The notes beneath the pieces were generated by a model. That model saw nothing but the letters and a program-made list of their open reading frames with translations. It was not told the DNA's origin and did not search any database. Of a stretch of 64,000 bases of DNA, positions 52,083 to 60,782 are shown in pieces (positions within the stretch are counted from its first letter, which is position 1; every line of letters begins with the position of its first letter). The translations under genes and the position numbers were made by a program. Source of the stretch: Rariglobus hedericola (GTDB lineage: Bacteria; Verrucomicrobiota; Verrucomicrobiia; Opitutales; Opitutaceae); assembly GCF_007559335.1 (NCBI RefSeq), contig NZ_VMBG01000002.1:1046501-1110500 (forward strand), written 5' to 3'.

Positions 52083-53237
52083 TTACGGGGCGATCGTCTT
52101 CACGTAGACCGGCTTTCGGTTTTGGATTTTGAGGATGGTTGCGGGTTTGCTGGCGTTGCGGTCGGGCCCCATGTCGATGCGGCCGGTGATTCCTTCAAAG
52201 CCACGGGTGGCGGCGAGGGCGTCTTTGATTTTTACAGGGTCGGTCGAACCGGCGCGGCGCAGGGCGTCCACTAACAGGTAGGCGGCGTCGTAGCCAAGCG
52301 CAGCCATGCAGTCGGGCGTGGCGCCGTCGTAGCGAGCGCGATAGCGGGCGACGAAGGCCTGGAGCTTTGGATCGGTCGAATCGGCGGAAAAATGCGTCGA
52401 GTAATAGCAGCCCTCGACGGCGTCGCCGGCGATTTCGAACAATTCGGGGGCTTCCCAGCCGTCGCCGCCGAGAAGTGGAACGGTGATGCCGAGCTCGCGG
52501 GCCTGTTTCGCGATGAGCGAGGCCTCGGTGTAGTAGGCGGGCACGAAAATCACGTCGGGGTTTGCGGCGCGGATGGCGGTGAGCGCGGCTTTGAAGTCCT
52601 TGTCGCCCTCGGCAAATTTTTGGTCGGCGACGACTTCGCCGCCCGCCTCGGTATACTGTTCAACGAACACCTTGGAGAGGCCTGTGCTGTAGGACGAAGA
52701 CGTGGACGTGAGCACGGCCGCGCGTTTCGAGCCGAGGTCATCGCGGGCGAACTTGGCGAGCACTTTGCCCTGGAACGGGTCGATGAAGCAGGCGCGGAAA
52801 ATATAATCGCCGGTCGCGGTGACGGCCGGGTTGGTGGCCGTGGGGGTGAGCATCGGGATCTTCAACGTCTGGGCGACGCTGGCGGCTTCGATGGAGCGAC
52901 TGGAGATGACCTCGCCGATCAAGGCGACGACGTGGTCGCGGGTGACGAGTTTTTTAACCACCATGGCGGCTTCGCCGGGTTTGGACTGGGTGTCCTCGAA
53001 AATGAGTTCGATTTGCTGGCCGAGGACGCCGCCGGCGGCGTTGATCTCGTCGATGGCCAGACGGGTGGCTTTGGTGGAGGACTGGCCGAAGGAGGCGTCC
53101 TTGCCGGTGATGGAAGCGAGGTTGCCGATTTTGACGGTGGTAGGGGCGGAGGCGTCTTTGGGGGCGCAACCGGCGAATGCCAGGGCGGCGGCAAGGGAGC
53201 TGAGCAAAAGGGCCGTTTTCCGAGGGAGCAAAGGCAT
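52083..53237 (-). CDS. Branched-chain amino-acid ABC transporter substrate-binding lipoprotein
   Basis: 384 residues from ATG 53237, which starts a lipoprotein signal (LLLSSLAAALAFAGCAP; lipobox ending in Cys). The longer frame upstream lies in the promoter. The type I periplasmic-binding fold shows VKIGNLASITGKDASFG, RLAIDEINAAGGVLGQ and SRSIEAASVAQTLKIPML. Its closeness to livHMGF indicates uptake of Leu/Ile/Val, amides or urea-like compounds; the specificity is not readable. It is the first gene of the operon. Confidence 0.93.
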   Translation of the reverse strand: MPLLPRKTALLLSSLAAALAFAGCAPKDASAPTTVKIGNLASITGKDASFGQSSTKATRLAIDEINAAGGVLGQQIELIFEDTQSKPGEAAMVVKKLVTRDHVVALIGEVISSRSIEAASVAQTLKIPMLTPTATNPAVTATGDYIFRACFIDPFQGKVLAKFARDDLGSKRAAVLTSTSSSYSTGLSKVFVEQYTEAGGEVVADQKFAEGDKDFKAALTAIRAANPDVIFVPAYYTEASLIAKQARELGITVPLLGGDGWEAPELFEIAGDAVEGCYYSTHFSADSTDPKLQAFVARYRARYDGATPDCMAALGYDAAYLLVDALRRAGSTDPVKIKDALAATRGFEGITGRIDMGPDRNASKPATILKIQNRKPVYVKTIAP

Positions 53238-53369
53238 GGAGGAGTAGCTTTTGAAATTTGCGGACAAGCGCACGCAGTTAATACAGGGGGCGGGGAGCAG
53301 GCTTTGTTCCCAAAACACAGGTTGTTTCCCGCTTTGCATTTCGCGGGGCAACGATCTTTAACCGCAGCG

Positions 53370-54482
53370 TTGAATCTCATCGACCGATACCTTTTGCGCG
53401 AATGGCTGAAGATGCTCGGGCTCGTGCTGGGCGCGACACTCGGGTTGTTGCTCATGCAGGCGCTCTACGACGACTTCCGCGATCTGCTGGCCAATGGAGC
53501 GCAGTTTAACGATCTGGCGATCTACTACATGATCAAGCTGCCGAGCTACCTCTCGGTCGTGCTGCCGTTGGCGCTGCTGGTATCGCTCCTTTATACGCTG
53601 GGCCTGATGCACCGGAACCATGAGATCACCGCGTTGCGCGCGGCGGGCGTGGGGATTTTTAAGATCACGCGCAGCATCTGGCTGGCGGGCGTGGTGCTGT
53701 GCGGAGTGACCTGGTATATCAACGCAACGGTCATCCCGTGGTCGGTCGAGGAGTCGCGGGTCATTCGCAGTAACCTCGCGTTTCGTAATCAGGCGCAAAG
53801 CCTCTCCGTGGACCGCGTGGGCGTGAAGCCGAGCGTGGCCTTTGATAACCGTCATGACGGACGCATGTGGTTTTTTAACCGTTACAGCCAGTTCACGCAT
53901 CGTGGGTATGGCGTCACGGTGGTGGAGCTCGATGTGCATCGCCGTGAAAAAAGCCGTTTGCTGGCCAGCGAGGCGTGGCTGGACGCGAAGCGGGGCGGCT
54001 GGGTGTTCCGCGACGGGCGCGAGATCACCATCAATCCCGATGGCGGCGAGGTGGAGGCGACCACGCAGTTTGGCGAAAAAGTGCGCAAGGACTTCCATGA
54101 AGATCCGGCGCTGATGCTGATTTTTGATGCGCGTCCGCAGGACCTGTCATTCACCGAGCTAAGGGCGATCATCGAGTATTTCTCGCTGGATGATAATCCG
54201 AAGCTGACGGCGTATCAGGTGCGGTATTACAACGTGCTGGCGGAGACGCTGGGGCCGCTGATCATCATCGCGCTGGCAATCCCGTTTGCGGTGAGCGGCG
54301 TGCGCGTGAATCCGGTCGTGGGCGTGTCCAAGTCGCTCGGACTCTTCGTCGTTTATTTTATCCTGCTGAAAACCTGTGGCACGCTGGGTGGCCGTGAGGT
54401 GATTCCGCCGTTATGGGCGGCGCTTTTTCCGAGTCTGGCGATGCTGGGAGCGGGGTTGGTCTTTTTGGTGCGGGTCAGGTGA
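53370..54482 (+). CDS. LptF/LptG family lipopolysaccharide export permease
   Basis: 370 residues from a TTG at 53370 (NLIDRYLLREWLK follows), which fits the family start; no ATG or GTG is available in a better place. Six membrane helices flank a periplasmic beta-jellyroll (about 125-265, e.g. GYGVTVVELDVHRREKSRLL). The LptG-like ITALRAAGVGIFKI coupling helix is present. It moves LPS from the inner membrane with LptB and another LptF/G. It is divergent from the liv operon, with its 3' end overlapped by a small minus-strand gene. Confidence 0.9.
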   Translation: MNLIDRYLLREWLKMLGLVLGATLGLLLMQALYDDFRDLLANGAQFNDLAIYYMIKLPSYLSVVLPLALLVSLLYTLGLMHRNHEITALRAAGVGIFKITRSIWLAGVVLCGVTWYINATVIPWSVEESRVIRSNLAFRNQAQSLSVDRVGVKPSVAFDNRHDGRMWFFNRYSQFTHRGYGVTVVELDVHRREKSRLLASEAWLDAKRGGWVFRDGREITINPDGGEVEATTQFGEKVRKDFHEDPALMLIFDARPQDLSFTELRAIIEYFSLDDNPKLTAYQVRYYNVLAETLGPLIIIALAIPFAVSGVRVNPVVGVSKSLGLFVVYFILLKTCGTLGGREVIPPLWAALFPSLAMLGAGLVFLVRVR

Positions 54483-54704
54483 GGCGGCCGCAGGTGGGGG
54501 TTGCGGGGTGAAAGTGGAGAGACCGGAAGCGGAGTCGTCGGTGAAGTCGTTGACGATGCCCTCGTAGGCTTTGTCCTGTTTGTAGATTTGCAGGACGCGG
54601 GCGTGCTCGTAATCGGTCGTGGGGAAAATCTTCGGCGGCTCGCCGGGCAGGAAAATCCCGGTGTAGGCACGCTGGCGGTCGACGAGACGGCGGATGACGA
54701 GCAT
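54411..54704 (-). CDS. Small conserved-looking hypothetical protein
   Basis: 97 residues (MLVIRRLVDRQRAYTGIFLP, then FPTTDYEHARVLQIYKQDKAYEG). The first 60 residues look like a folded protein with normal composition; the C-terminal third is Pro/Gln/Arg-rich and overlaps the end of the LptF/G gene on the other strand by 72 nt. No signal peptide or membrane helix. It is probably real, but the overlap and short length leave doubt; the function is unknown. Confidence 0.55.
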   Translation of the reverse strand: MLVIRRLVDRQRAYTGIFLPGEPPKIFPTTDYEHARVLQIYKQDKAYEGIVNDFTDDSASGLSTFTPQPPPAAASPDPHQKDQPRSQHRQTRKKRRP

Positions 54705-54713
54705 GGGCGGGTA

Positions 54714-54784
54714 AGTTGAGTGATGAGAGACCGGAGCGGGTAGGTGGGCTCGTGACTCTCAACGCTCATCACTCAACTCTCAAC
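54714..54784. repeat. Dispersed intergenic repeat, copy B, as an inverted pair
   Basis: AGTTGAGTGATGAG (54714-54727) faces its exact complement CTCATCACTCAACT (54765-54778); reading on to 54784 gives the full 20-base GTTGAGAGTTGAGTGATGAG on the minus strand. The 37-bp centre is not repeated. The element lies between the small hypothetical gene and the oxygenase gene. Confidence 0.85.
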
Positions 54785-54810
54785 CGCTTGACCGGTTTTT
54801 CCGGCCAAGT

Positions 54811-55428
54811 TCACGCCCACGCGTAGTTGAAGCTGATGCTGATGCGTTCCTCGTCGACGCGGTTCGCGGCGACTTCGTGGCGGAGCCAGCTTTCGAAGAG
54901 GATCACGTTGCCGGCCTCGGCGGGGTAAGTGGTGTAGGCGCGGTTTTCGTCGCGCACCGTGGGGAGCTTGGGCGGGGCGGCCATGAACTTGCTCAGGCGT
55001 GGGTCTTCGAACTTGAGGCCGGAGCAGCCCTTCGGCGTGCGCACATAATAGGTGCCGCTGATGAAGGAATTCGGGTGCAGGTGCAGCGAGTGGGCGGCGG
55101 TGGGCGGCATGATGTTGACCCAGCAATCGGTCATGCGGATGGAGCGGCCGCGGAGATCCATGTCGAGGTGCTTGGCGTAGGCGCGGACGTGTTTGGTGAG
55201 CTTTTTCTCCAGATTGCCGAACGTGCTGGAGAACGCATGGAGCTGGTTCATCGAGGCGTAGCTGGTGTAGCCGCCGGGGTAGTTTTTCGTGGACCAGGCG
55301 CGACCGGCATCATCGTAATCGCGGAGCTGGTGGCATTCGTCGGCGAGGTCGTCGTTGATGCGCGGGAGGCCCTTGGGCTGGAGCGGTTCGACGTAAATGA
55401 AGGTGGGAAACCAGGCTTTGATGGGCAT
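54811..55428 (-). CDS. 2OG-Fe(II) oxygenase family protein (TIGR02466 type)
   Basis: 205 residues from ATG 55428 (MPIKAWFPTFIYVEPL), matching the usual start of this family; the longer frame is noise. The jelly-roll core has SLHLHPNSFISGTYYV with the iron-ligand His pair region, GLKFEDPR, and the distal ESWLRHEVAANR with the third His and the 2-oxoglutarate-binding Arg; it ends ISISFNYAW. It probably hydroxylates a protein or small substrate in the cytoplasm; phage-like relatives exist. It is flanked on both sides by the 20-base dispersed repeat. Confidence 0.88.
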   Translation of the reverse strand: MPIKAWFPTFIYVEPLQPKGLPRINDDLADECHQLRDYDDAGRAWSTKNYPGGYTSYASMNQLHAFSSTFGNLEKKLTKHVRAYAKHLDMDLRGRSIRMTDCWVNIMPPTAAHSLHLHPNSFISGTYYVRTPKGCSGLKFEDPRLSKFMAAPPKLPTVRDENRAYTTYPAEAGNVILFESWLRHEVAANRVDEERISISFNYAWA

Positions 55429-55440
55429 GCGGATCGGAAA

Positions 55441-55460
55441 GTTGAGAGTTGAGTGATGAG
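55441..55460 (+). repeat. Dispersed intergenic repeat, copy C
   Basis: GTTGAGAGTTGAGTGATGAG, identical to copies A and B, then a partial extra unit AGTTGAGAG. It is 13 bp upstream of the oxygenase start codon, so it is in the leader of that gene. Confidence 0.82.
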
Positions 55461-55530
55461 AGTTGAGAGAATGGAGGAGACGGCAAGCGTTCGCGCTGGC
55501 GGGTGAGGCGGAGGGTGTTACGAGTGAGGC

Positions 55531-55809
55531 ATGATGTTTTGGGAAAAGGTCGCGGTTTATTACGGGGTGATGTCGTTCATCACGCTGGTGGTGTATGCGT
55601 GGGACAAACGTGCGGCGAAACACGCGGGTGCGCGGCGGGTGCGCGAACGAACGCTGCACCTGTGGGCAGTGGCGGGCGGATTTGTGGGCGCGCTGATGGG
55701 GCAGTTCTGGCTGCGGCACAAAACGAAGCATCCGTCGTTTATAATCGTGACGGTGCTGGCACTGGCGGCCCACGCAGGCGCATGCGCTTGGTGGCTCAAC
55801 GGCCGGTGA
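55531..55809 (+). CDS. DUF1294 family small membrane protein
   Basis: 92 residues with hydrophobic helices at about 8-22, 48-60 and 70-90. The family motif YAWDKRAAKHAGARRVRERTLH followed by GGFVGALMGQFWLRHKTKHPSF is clear (shown in two parts). Often found fused to a cold-shock domain; here it stands alone. Role unknown. The second ATG at 55534 is an alternative start. The 3' end overlaps the convergent SGNH hydrolase by 14 nt. Confidence 0.88.
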   Translation: MMFWEKVAVYYGVMSFITLVVYAWDKRAAKHAGARRVRERTLHLWAVAGGFVGALMGQFWLRHKTKHPSFIIVTVLALAAHAGACAWWLNGR

Positions 55810-56518
55810 CAGGTGGTTTTGGCGGAGGCAGCACCCGAGTGAGGGCGTCAAACCAGCGGGCGGCCATTTTGTCTGCGCCTTGTTGGTTGGGGTGGACGTG
55901 ATCGGCGACGGTGTCGGTTTTCCAGTCGAAGCCGCTGGCCTGGTCAACGATGACCACGGGCGAAGCCGTCGTGGTGAGGCGGGCGGCGAGCGTGGCCAGC
56001 TGTTGGTTTAACTCCGGAATGTAGGAATATTTCGGCAGTTTTCCGCTGGGGATCACCTGGGCGAGCAGCACGATGACCTTGGGATTGATCGAACGCGCGG
56101 TCGTGATGATCGCGGTCGTGTCTTTGATCAAACCGGGGATCGGCAGTTGATCGGCGAACTGGTTGTGACCGGCATGGACGAGAATGATGTCGGCGGGGTT
56201 TTGACGGTAGAGCGTTTCAAATCGTGCGCGGATGAAGGCGGCGTTTTGTCCGGCATAACCTTCGTGGCTGAGCACGCCGAGCGGCGAACCTTCGACGGGG
56301 CGGGTGGTTTTGGAGCCGACATAGGCAACACGGTAACCGGCCTGGAGAAGTTTCTCCATGAGCGGATACCGGTAGACATGAAATCCTTCGCCGCCCTCCG
56401 TGATGGAGTCGCCGAGCGGCATCAGGGTGGTGACACCGGCCGGCGACGCGTCGCCGGCCGCCTGGCTCGCGAGGAATCCCAGGCAGGCGATGGCGGCCAG
56501 ACGACAGAGTGCAGGCAT
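55796..56518 (-). CDS. Secreted SGNH/GDSL hydrolase
   Basis: 240 residues with a signal peptide (CLGFLASQAAGDA). Block I MPLGDSITEGGEG holds the nucleophile Ser, GHNQF is the block III Asn, and the catalytic Asp/His pair is in VADHVHPNQQGADKM. It is likely a carbohydrate esterase outside the cytoplasm. It lies 3 nt after the FAD oxidoreductase gene on the same strand, so the two form an operon. Confidence 0.9.
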   Translation of the reverse strand: MPALCRLAAIACLGFLASQAAGDASPAGVTTLMPLGDSITEGGEGFHVYRYPLMEKLLQAGYRVAYVGSKTTRPVEGSPLGVLSHEGYAGQNAAFIRARFETLYRQNPADIILVHAGHNQFADQLPIPGLIKDTTAIITTARSINPKVIVLLAQVIPSGKLPKYSYIPELNQQLATLAARLTTTASPVVIVDQASGFDWKTDTVADHVHPNQQGADKMAARWFDALTRVLPPPKPPVTGR

Positions 56519-56521
56519 GGC

Positions 56522-58309
56522 TCAGGCTCCGTAGGCGCGGATCTCGAACACGCGGGCGGCGGGCGCGCCGTGGGTGGAGAGAACCTCGAGATCGAGCTTC
56601 CGGCCGGTCACGGGCGTAACCAAGGTGTGGATACGCTTGCGCAGGTAGTTGTCGGTCACCTCGGCGATGACCGTGCCGTCGATGAGGAGACGGTAGGCCT
56701 TGACGGTCTCGGGCTGGGCGGCACGCGGGGCGGATTTCCCCGTGTGGTGATCGCTCATCGAGAGGACCAGTTCCTTTTCGAAGTGGGTGTCGAAGGTGAC
56801 GTGGACTTCGCCGATCGCGGCCGGCGCCGGCAGCTCGAGGGCGAGGGTGGCGGGCAGCGAGGCAGATTCCCAGCGGTGTGAGGAGTCGGATGACCAGCTG
56901 CCGAAGCACGCCTTCAAATCGCGCGTGATACCGTCGATCACGTTGGCGGCGGGAAGCGTGGCGGACGACGCGGTGACCGTGGCCTTGCGGGCGAGGTCGG
57001 CCTCGTCGGAGTTGGGAACGTTGAGCAGGTAGCAGTCGTCGCGGAGGAGCGCCTGCTGGAGGGCGGAGACGTTTTCCTTGGTGGCGAGCTTGCGGATGTC
57101 GCTGCCCTCGGCGTTACACCACAAGGCGGCGGCGGTGCCGATGGCCTGGCCACCGATGGCGCAAGTGGCCATCACGCGGGTGCTGGCGAAGGCGACGTGG
57201 GAGGCAGAGATGTTGCGACCCGCGAAGAAAAGATTGGCGATGTTGCGCGAGTGATATGTGCCGAGCGGGATCGAGTAAAGGTGGCTGAAGTGCGTAGGTG
57301 TGAACGGACGCTCTTCGGGCACATCGACGCCGGATGGCGGGTGAAGATCGATCGCCCAGCCACCGTAAGCGACCTGGTCTTCGAAGATGCGACCACCGAG
57401 GACGTCCTGTTCCTTGAGGACGTGAGGTCCGAGGAAACGGCGGCTTTCACGTTTGCCGGGGATGGCACCGACCCAGTCGAGTGCCCAGTTGGCGGAGGCG
57501 GGGTGATCGCCGGAGTTTTTCACGTAATCCCAGACGCCGAGGGCGATGCGCAGGAGCTCGTGGCGGATGGTTTCGTTGTCCTTGAGGGAGTCGATCTGAC
57601 CACCCCATTCGAACCACCAGTAACCGTATTCGTAGCTGTTGATCGGGCGGTGCTTGAAGTGCTCTTTCTTGAATTTGCGAATCCAGGACGGGGAGATGAA
57701 CGGCTGGGGCGCGTCGTATTTGCGGCCGGTGATGAGAATGGAACTGCCGAGCGTGTGGCGGTCTGCGACGTCGCGAGCGAGGGTTTCGCCGTATTGCGAT
57801 TTGGCTTCGCGGCCGACGTGGTAATCGGCACCGGCCTCGAAACCAAGGCGGCCGTCGCCCGTGCAGTCGGCGAAGAACTTGGCCTTGATGTGGAACTCGT
57901 CCTCCGTGGGATTGCGCACGGCGCGGACGGATTGGATGGTGTCGCCCTCGACCGTCGCGCCGACGACATCGGTGTCGAGGAAGAGCGTGATATTGGGCTC
58001 CAGCTTTACCTTTTCGTAGAGAAGGAGATCCCACTGCGAATAGCAGCGGTGGGGATTGCGCACGGCGTCTTCGAGGCGAAGTTCCTCCATGATGCCGGAC
58101 TCGCGGGTGCCGGGTTTGGCGCCGTGGCAGTCGGCACCGACGATGTGCATCTTGATCTCGCTGGAGGCGTTGCCGCCGAGGACGGAACGATCCTGGATCA
58201 AGACAACGCGGGAGCCGCGGCGCGCGGCGGCGATGGCGGCGCAGACACCGGCGAGACCGCCACCGGCGACGACAAAATCAGTTTCAAGGGTATGCTGGGT
58301 TAAGGGCAT
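56522..58309 (-). CDS. FAD-dependent oxidoreductase (carbohydrate-degradation type) with C-terminal discoidin-like domain
   Basis: 595 residues from ATG 58309. The N-terminal dinucleotide fold has VVAGGGLAGVCAAIAAARRG and the GGNASSEIKMHI segment of the FAD_oxidored family; CTGDGRLGFEAGADY and ATCAIGGQAIGTAAAL form the rest of the FAD pocket. Residues about 440-595 are a galactose-binding/discoidin-like beta domain (VIDGITRDLKACFGSWSSD). There is no signal peptide. Relatives sit in polysaccharide-use loci of Opitutaceae; the substrate is unknown. It is divergent from a LacI regulator and followed by the SGNH hydrolase. Confidence 0.88.
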   Translation of the reverse strand: MPLTQHTLETDFVVAGGGLAGVCAAIAAARRGSRVVLIQDRSVLGGNASSEIKMHIVGADCHGAKPGTRESGIMEELRLEDAVRNPHRCYSQWDLLLYEKVKLEPNITLFLDTDVVGATVEGDTIQSVRAVRNPTEDEFHIKAKFFADCTGDGRLGFEAGADYHVGREAKSQYGETLARDVADRHTLGSSILITGRKYDAPQPFISPSWIRKFKKEHFKHRPINSYEYGYWWFEWGGQIDSLKDNETIRHELLRIALGVWDYVKNSGDHPASANWALDWVGAIPGKRESRRFLGPHVLKEQDVLGGRIFEDQVAYGGWAIDLHPPSGVDVPEERPFTPTHFSHLYSIPLGTYHSRNIANLFFAGRNISASHVAFASTRVMATCAIGGQAIGTAAALWCNAEGSDIRKLATKENVSALQQALLRDDCYLLNVPNSDEADLARKATVTASSATLPAANVIDGITRDLKACFGSWSSDSSHRWESASLPATLALELPAPAAIGEVHVTFDTHFEKELVLSMSDHHTGKSAPRAAQPETVKAYRLLIDGTVIAEVTDNYLRKRIHTLVTPVTGRKLDLEVLSTHGAPAARVFEIRAYGA

Positions 58310-58350
58310 GGAATGAGATTGCCGCAGACGGGTCATACGCTCGAATCTCG

Positions 58351-58374
58351 GTTTAGTGAAACCGTTGACTAAAC
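58351..58374. promoter_or_regulatory. Candidate LacI-family operator
   Basis: GTTTAGT (58351-58357) and its exact complement ACTAAAC (58368-58374) are separated by GAAACCGTTG. It is in the 150-bp divergent space between the FAD oxidoreductase and the LacI gene, 42 bp and 86 bp from the two starts, where an autoregulatory operator is expected. A TTGACT box lies inside it. Confidence 0.55.
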
Positions 58375-58459
58375 TAATGCCTCCAACGCCACGCTGGCCG
58401 GAAAAACTGACCCAGAGCGTTGGATTTTACACGGAGCGGACAGGGAAGGGAGGCGGATC

Positions 58460-59518
58460 GTGAGCGAGGAGCGTCGGGTGACATTGCGGGAAGTGGCGCG
58501 GGTGGCGGGCGTATCGGTCTCGGCGGTGTCGTATGCGCTGCGGGGCGCGGCGAATATCCCGGCGGAGACGGCGGCGCGCGTGCGGGCGGTGGCGGACAAA
58601 CTCGGTTACCGTCCCAATGCGCGGGTGGGGGAACTGATGGCGCATATCCGGCAGGCGCGTCCGCTCGCGAAGGCCGAACCGCTGGCGCTGGTGTATCTCG
58701 AAGGCGATCGTGCGACGGCAAAAAAAAACGGGTTTGCGCAAATCGTGGAAGCCAGTGCGCGGTTGCATGCGGCGCACCGCGGCTACCGGCTGGATGCGTT
58801 TTGGTTGTCGGAAGTGGAAGGCAATGCCCGCCGGCTCGCCGGCATATTAACCGCACGCGGAATCAGCGGGGTTTTGTTCGCGCCCACCGTTGGCGAGAAA
58901 CGCATCGAGCTTGATTGGCCCTGGGCGGATTTTGCGGTGGCGGTGGCGGGCATGTCGGAGCTCAGCGTGGCGTTGCCGCGCGCGGGGCATCATCACTACG
59001 AGGCGATGCGCGAAGTGCTGCGGCGTATGTCGGCGAAAGGCGCGCGCCGGCCTGCGGCGATGATCGAGGCGACGACGAACGAACGCGCGCATCGTGGCTG
59101 GCAGGCGGCTTGGCTGGCGTATGGACCGGCCGGTGCGGCGCGGCGCCTGTGGCTGTATCGAGCCGGTGAAAAAAACGAACTCGCGGCGTGGTTGCAGCGG
59201 TTAAAGCCCGATGCGTTGGTGACGGATAACGCGAACCTCATCCACGCGGCGCAGGCGGCGGGTTGGGCGGAACCGAACGAGCGAGGAGCCGTGTTGTCGT
59301 GGCACGCGCGTTCGGCGTTTGGCGGAATCGATCAAGGCTATGATGACATCGCGGCGCATGCGGTGGATCTGGTGGTGACCCAGCTGCAGCGCAACGAGCG
59401 CGGGCTGCCCGATCCGCCGCCGATGCTGCTGTTTCCCGGACGTTGGCGGGAGTGTTCACAAACCTCGGCCGGAGGTCACGCGCCGTCTTTGCGCGAGGCG
59501 ATGCGTTGCGCGCTATAG
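58460..59518 (+). CDS. LacI-family transcriptional regulator
   Basis: 352 residues from GTG 58460, preceded by AAGGGAGG (58446-58453) as a good ribosome binding site. The N-terminal HTH reads VTLREVARVAGVSVSAVSYAL with the hinge LGYRPNARV; a periplasmic-binding-like sensor follows (LVYLEG at 75, then ISGVLFAPT and ALVTDNANL). It probably represses the divergent FAD oxidoreductase/SGNH operon until a sugar ligand binds. Its 3' end overlaps the convergent CLC gene by 43 nt. Confidence 0.93.
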   Translation: MSEERRVTLREVARVAGVSVSAVSYALRGAANIPAETAARVRAVADKLGYRPNARVGELMAHIRQARPLAKAEPLALVYLEGDRATAKKNGFAQIVEASARLHAAHRGYRLDAFWLSEVEGNARRLAGILTARGISGVLFAPTVGEKRIELDWPWADFAVAVAGMSELSVALPRAGHHHYEAMREVLRRMSAKGARRPAAMIEATTNERAHRGWQAAWLAYGPAGAARRLWLYRAGEKNELAAWLQRLKPDALVTDNANLIHAAQAAGWAEPNERGAVLSWHARSAFGGIDQGYDDIAAHAVDLVVTQLQRNERGLPDPPPMLLFPGRWRECSQTSAGGHAPSLREAMRCAL

Positions 59519-60762
59519 ATGCCGGAATGACCGCTGAACTGATAACTCAACCAGCAGGCCACGGCGAAGAAAATGGCATGTTGTGCGCCGAAGAGTTCGA
59601 TTCCCATCAGCGTGCAGGCAAGCGGGGTGTTGCTGGCCCCGGCGAAGACCGCGACGAAGCCCAGCCCTGCGGCGAGATCGACCGGCATGCCGAGCAGGCC
59701 GGCGAGGGTGTTGCCGAGCGCTCCACCAATAAAAAACAATGGCGTGACTTCGCCGCCTTTGAAGCCCGCTCCGAGCGTCACCACGGTGAAGAGGAGTTTC
59801 CAAAACCAGCTCCACGTATCCGCGCCGCCTTCAAAAAAAACCGACGTGGTGGTGGTATCGCCGAGGTTGAGTGCGACCGTGCCGAGACCGAGGTATTCAC
59901 GCGTTCCGAGGAGGTAAGTGAGCGCGATGACGACCACGCCGCCGATCACCGGGCGCAGCCAGAAGCGGGGAACGTAACGGGTGAACGCCGCGCTGATTCC
60001 GTGGCCGGCGCTCGAAAAAAGACGCGCACATAAACCGAAGGCGACGCCGGCGATCGCGACCTTGGCGAGTAAGCTCAAATCCATCCCCGCAAGCATCGAG
60101 TGGTCACCCATCAGCGGTCCGGCGATCAGCATGCGGGTATGATGCGCGCCCCAGGCGGTGCAGGTGAAATCACCGACCAGCGCGGCCACCATACACGGGA
60201 TGAGCATGTCGTATTGGACGCGGCCCAACGTGAGCACTTCCATCGCGAAAATCGCCCCGGCGAGCGGCGTTCCAAAGACTGATCCGAATCCCGCGGCGAC
60301 GCCGGCCATGAGCAGCATGCGCCGATATTTTTCCGGAATGCGGGCGAGCGTGGCGAAGGCGCTGGCGAGTCCGCCACCCATCTGAACGGCAGTGCCCTCG
60401 CGTCCGGCCGAGCCGCCGAACAGGTGTGTGATCAAAGTGCCCCCCAGCACGAGTGGAGTGATGCGCGCGGGCACGCCGCCGCCGGGCTGGTGGATTTCGT
60501 CGATGAGCAGGTTGTTGCCGCGTTCAGCTCCGTTTCCGTAGGAATGATAAACCCACGCGATGCCTGCGCCGGCGAGCGGAAGCAGGAAAAGCAGCCAGCC
60601 GTTTTCGAAACGCAACGTGGTCGCCCGGTCGAGCGCCCACAGGAAAAACGCGCTGGCCGAACCGGCGAGCACTCCCACCGGCGTGACCAGCAACACGCCG
60701 ATGATGAGACGGCGCAGGCCCTCCATGTTGAAAGCGTCGAGGCGTTGTGAAAGGAAGTTCAC
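59476..60762 (-). CDS. CLC-type transporter of the fluoride-exporting CLC-F clade
   Basis: 428 residues, about ten membrane helices. The selectivity region GGSAGREGTAVQMGG replaces the chloride-type GREGP, and RGNNLLIDEIHQP is another CLC-F mark; GAGFKGGEVTPLFFIGGALGN fits the late helix. CLC-F proteins exchange fluoride for protons and protect from fluoride. No cytoplasmic CBS domains. It is cotranscribed 20 nt after a CBS-bearing CLC gene; I see no fluoride riboswitch in the leader of either. Confidence 0.85.
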   Translation of the reverse strand: MNFLSQRLDAFNMEGLRRLIIGVLLVTPVGVLAGSASAFFLWALDRATTLRFENGWLLFLLPLAGAGIAWVYHSYGNGAERGNNLLIDEIHQPGGGVPARITPLVLGGTLITHLFGGSAGREGTAVQMGGGLASAFATLARIPEKYRRMLLMAGVAAGFGSVFGTPLAGAIFAMEVLTLGRVQYDMLIPCMVAALVGDFTCTAWGAHHTRMLIAGPLMGDHSMLAGMDLSLLAKVAIAGVAFGLCARLFSSAGHGISAAFTRYVPRFWLRPVIGGVVVIALTYLLGTREYLGLGTVALNLGDTTTTSVFFEGGADTWSWFWKLLFTVVTLGAGFKGGEVTPLFFIGGALGNTLAGLLGMPVDLAAGLGFVAVFAGASNTPLACTLMGIELFGAQHAIFFAVACWLSYQFSGHSGIYSAQRIASRKDGA

Positions 60763-60782
60763 CGGCGGTATGGGTGGCGGAT

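Noticed and set aside
52392-53369. Upstream extension of the LptF/G gene
   Set aside because: It runs antisense through the liv binding-protein gene; the family N-terminus begins at 53370.
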